A stretch of DNA of 8,364 bases from Planctomycetota bacterium (GTDB lineage Bacteria > Planctomycetota > Phycisphaerae > Sedimentisphaerales > Anaerobacaceae), in assembly GCA_023135255.1 (NCBI GenBank), contig JAGLTN010000296.1, forward strand, positions 1 to 8,364. The letters are read 5' to 3'. The first letter of the stretch is position 1. Each line of letters opens with the position of its first letter. The notes under the pieces were generated by a model. It saw nothing but the letters and a program-made list of their open reading frames with translations, made no database searches and had not been told where the DNA came from. The position numbers were made by a program, and so were the translations under genes. Below, one piece after another: positions 6,559 to 8,364 of the stretch.

Positions 6559-7905
6559 ATGACAATAAGTAACAATAAAAATACAGAACAGATAAAACAG
6601 CGAATAAAGGAATTTCCAACTGCTCCGGGGCTTTATTTCATGAAGGATGGCAAAGATAAAGTTCTTTATATCGGCAAAGCCGGAAATCTTCGCAGTCGGG
6701 TCAGCAGTTACTTTCAGGCGCATAGTAATCTGGCTGTTTCGAGAGGCCCGAAGATAGCTGAAATGGTCTCTAAGGTCGTCTCGGTTGATTTCCTTGAAAC
6801 AGAAACAGAAGTTGAAGCAATGCTGCAAGAGGCCAGACTGATAAAAGATATCCGTCCTGCGTACAATTCTGTTTTAGTTGACGACAAGACTTTTCCTTAC
6901 CTTGAAATTACGATAAGTGATGATTTTCCAGGTGTTTATATTACCAGAAAACCAAGGCAAAAGGGTACTCGGCTTTTTGGTCCTTTCACTAATGTGAAAG
7001 ACTTAAGGCAAAGTATGGTCGTTTTGCAGAAAATATTCAAATTCAGAACCTGCAGGCTTGATATCTCCGAAAGAGATAAAAAGAGAAAATTTTTCAGACC
7101 CTGTCTGTTGTTTAGCATCAAACAATGCGCTGGGCCTTGTGGTGACAAAATCGACAAAGATAAATACAGCAAATTGATAAAAGACTTTATCCGATTCCTC
7201 AAATCTAAACGCTCAGTGGTTATACGCCAGCTCAAAAAGAAGATGGCTGAGGCGGCCAAGGCTATGGAATACGAAAAGGCGGCTATGTATCGAGACAGGA
7301 TCAGGCTTATCGAAAGACTTGATCGCAGGGGCAGCCCGGAAAGTAATGTTCAGCCTGAGGTTTTTGTATCTGATCCGACCGAGGCATTAACGAAACTGCA
7401 AAAAATCATGGGCTCCGATCAGCCTGTGCGAATTATCGAGGGGATCGATATTGCTCATATTTCGGGGCAGGCAATGGTTGGTTCGCTGGTTAAATTTATC
7501 GATGGTAGGCCTTTTAAGAGCGGTTACAGGCGGTTTAAGATAAAAACTGTTAAAGGTGTAGACGATTATGCCTGTATTGCTGAGATTGTGAAGCGAAGGT
7601 ATAAATACGCCCTTAAAGGTGAGGAACTCTGGCCTGACCTGGTGTTGATCGACGGGGGAATAGGTCAGCTTCATGCCGCGGAAAAGGCTTTTAAAAGCCT
7701 TGGTGCCCCAAAAAACATCAAAATTGCATCAATAGCGAAACGCCAGGAGGAGATTTTTCTGCAAGGCTGTGATAAATCGATAAAATTACCAGCCAATTCA
7801 CCAGCACGCAAGCTTTTGCAGTATATTCGAGATGAAGCACACCGTTTTGCGCAACATTATCACCACATACTGACAAGCAAAAACATGCTAAACAACCAAA
7901 GTTAG
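6559..7905 (+). CDS. uvrC: Compact UvrC-type excinuclease subunit, lacking HhH tail
   Basis: UvrC cuts DNA on both sides of a lesion after UvrA and UvrB have marked it. The 448-residue product begins with a GIY-YIG nuclease (about 19-102; Y26, Y37, G39, R47 and a Glu-rich helix at 80-91) responsible for the 3' cut. C165, C182, C190 and C194 match the four-cysteine iron-sulfur site. A UVR motif for UvrB contact spans about 223-254. The RNase H-like domain for the 5' cut has D297 (GIDIAH), D336 (VDDYA), D365 (LIDGG) and H428 (RDEAHRF). UvrC is normally about 550-620 residues. Here about 100 residues are missing between the UVR motif and D297, and the protein stops 20 residues after H428 with no helix-hairpin-helix domain. 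The ATG at 6559 directly follows an in-frame TAG and has a modest AGG 6 bases upstream. No frameshift explains the shortness, so this is probably a natural short form. Confidence 0.85.
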   Translation: MTISNNKNTEQIKQRIKEFPTAPGLYFMKDGKDKVLYIGKAGNLRSRVSSYFQAHSNLAVSRGPKIAEMVSKVVSVDFLETETEVEAMLQEARLIKDIRPAYNSVLVDDKTFPYLEITISDDFPGVYITRKPRQKGTRLFGPFTNVKDLRQSMVVLQKIFKFRTCRLDISERDKKRKFFRPCLLFSIKQCAGPCGDKIDKDKYSKLIKDFIRFLKSKRSVVIRQLKKKMAEAAKAMEYEKAAMYRDRIRLIERLDRRGSPESNVQPEVFVSDPTEALTKLQKIMGSDQPVRIIEGIDIAHISGQAMVGSLVKFIDGRPFKSGYRRFKIKTVKGVDDYACIAEIVKRRYKYALKGEELWPDLVLIDGGIGQLHAAEKAFKSLGAPKNIKIASIAKRQEEIFLQGCDKSIKLPANSPARKLLQYIRDEAHRFAQHYHHILTSKNMLNNQS

Positions 7906-7942
7906 CTTATTTTACTTTCAGATTGTTAATTTAGCTAACTTT
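7898..7942. repeat. Inverted repeat spanning the uvrC stop codon
   Basis: AAAGTTAGCT (7898-7907) and AGCTAACTTT (7933-7942) are perfect 10-bp arms around a 25-base loop. The left arm includes the uvrC stop codon, and the right arm lies in the -35/-10 spacer of the next gene's promoter. It might act as a weak terminator for uvrC, since TTTCG follows, or as an operator. The stem is AT-rich and the loop long, so termination would be inefficient. Confidence 0.55.
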
Positions 7943-7951
7943 TCGTATAAT
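7923..7951 (+). promoter_or_regulatory. Sigma-70-like promoter of the right-edge gene
   Basis: TTGTTA (7923-7928, 4 of 6 to TTGACA) is followed after exactly 17 bases by TATAAT (7946-7951, 6 of 6). This is the best promoter in the window. Transcription would start near 7958, about 30 bases before the first possible start codon. It shows that the downstream gene has its own promoter rather than depending on uvrC. Confidence 0.65.
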
Positions 7952-7993
7952 ATAGTTTGGAATACGAAGTGTTGAGTTGGGTGCATAGTGGCG

Positions 7994-8364
7994 ATGAAAA
8001 AAGATAGTGCTGAAATTCTTGTTGTTGGTGATATAACCAAAGCTTTTACAGGGCAATGGCACAGCGGTAGTTTGCCTTTCACAAATTGTGCAGATATCGA
8101 TGATGCTATCGCCACGGCAGCTGATATGGGTTTTGATATTATCGCGGTACTCCTGGCTGGATTGGTCAAACCCGAATTAAAACTTGAGTTATTAAAGGCG
8201 AATTGCCCCGATAGCAGGCTTGTTTTGATTTCGCCGATACCCTTTGAACATGCTGCTTTAAAGCTGGTCAAAGCAGGGCTGGCTGACGATTACGTTATCA
8301 GCTTTTCTGAATTTGATTCGCTGGTCGCGAAATTGACTGTCAGCGAAGATGAAACGCCGGCAAG
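7994..8364 (+). CDS. Receiver-like (pseudo-receiver) protein, 3' end beyond window
   Basis: The reading frame is open to the right edge, giving 123 visible residues from ATG at 7994; GTG at 7988 in the same frame is an alternative, and a stop at 7973-7975 limits the start. Neither start has a strong Shine-Dalgarno. The alternating pattern resembles a response-regulator receiver fold: strand 1 ILVVGD, strand 3 FDIIAVLLAG, strand 4 RLVLISP with S80, and then VKAGLADDYVISF, which parallels the common EAGADDYLTKPF ending. The phosphorylated Asp position is Leu (about L53) and the conserved Lys is Ser (about S103), so it should not be phosphorylated in the usual way. The tail (SEDETPA) looks like the start of a linker to an output domain outside the window. 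Family assignment is inference, and the full function is unknown. Confidence 0.6.
   Translation, partial: MKKDSAEILVVGDITKAFTGQWHSGSLPFTNCADIDDAIATAADMGFDIIAVLLAGLVKPELKLELLKANCPDSRLVLISPIPFEHAALKLVKAGLADDYVISFSEFDSLVAKLTVSEDETPA

Noticed and set aside
6936..7259. Minus-strand reading frame inside uvrC
   Set aside because: It is antisense to the UVR and cysteine region of a clearly conserved protein and shows no start signal of its own.
7906..7993. A frameshifted remnant of the UvrC helix-hairpin-helix domain after the stop codon
   Set aside because: Translation of the three forward frames gives only short stop-limited peptides with no hairpin-like G-I-G pattern, so the missing tail is not simply out of frame.
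7918..8271. A 117-residue minus-strand reading frame at the right end
   Set aside because: It lies antisense to the open frame that has a near-consensus promoter and a receiver-like pattern; its own translation has no recognisable features.

Overview
The window looks like ordinary chromosomal sequence from a planctomycete of the class Phycisphaerae, possibly related to Sedimentisphaerales. This is inferred from three things. The large secreted beta-helix protein ends in the two-repeat, dockerin-like Asp/Asn-rich tail that is abundant in that group. The genome encodes a long class II (vitamin B12) ribonucleotide reductase with a TSCPD domain. The base composition is moderately AT-rich, with a strongly AT-rich intergenic gap. 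No mobile element, CRISPR array, tRNA or rRNA was seen.

Layout, left to right. Positions 1-81 are a 3' flank holding a strong GC-containing hairpin. Positions 82-2904 (minus) encode an exported protein of about 940 residues. It is built from two copies of the same parallel beta-helix module joined by a small repeat domain, followed by a dockerin-like tail. Positions 2905-3109 are an intergenic leader with interleaved inverted repeats. Positions 3110-6172 (minus) encode NrdJ, the adenosylcobalamin-dependent ribonucleotide reductase, with all expected catalytic residues. Positions 6173-6558 are a divergent, AT-rich intergenic region. It contains two sites matching the NrdR-box consensus exactly 31 bp apart (centre to centre) just upstream of nrdJ, and an extended -10 promoter for the gene on the other side. 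Positions 6559-7905 (plus) encode a compact UvrC nuclease of 448 residues. It keeps both nuclease active sites but lacks the helix-hairpin-helix tail and about 100 residues between the UVR motif and the RNase H-like domain. Positions 7898-7942 are an inverted repeat that overlaps the uvrC stop codon and also sits inside a near-consensus promoter. That promoter drives the last gene, from about 7994 to the right edge (plus, cut off), whose visible part resembles a receiver domain without its phosphorylation residues.

The genes do not form one obvious pathway. nrdJ (dNTP synthesis) and uvrC (nucleotide excision repair) are both DNA-metabolism genes transcribed divergently from a shared intergenic region, but only nrdJ has visible NrdR-type control. 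The beta-helix gene is a separate cell-envelope or extracellular function. I found no evidence of an undescribed multi-gene system. The observations most worth following are the reduced UvrC architecture, the well-spaced NrdR box pair, and the promoter embedded in an inverted repeat.
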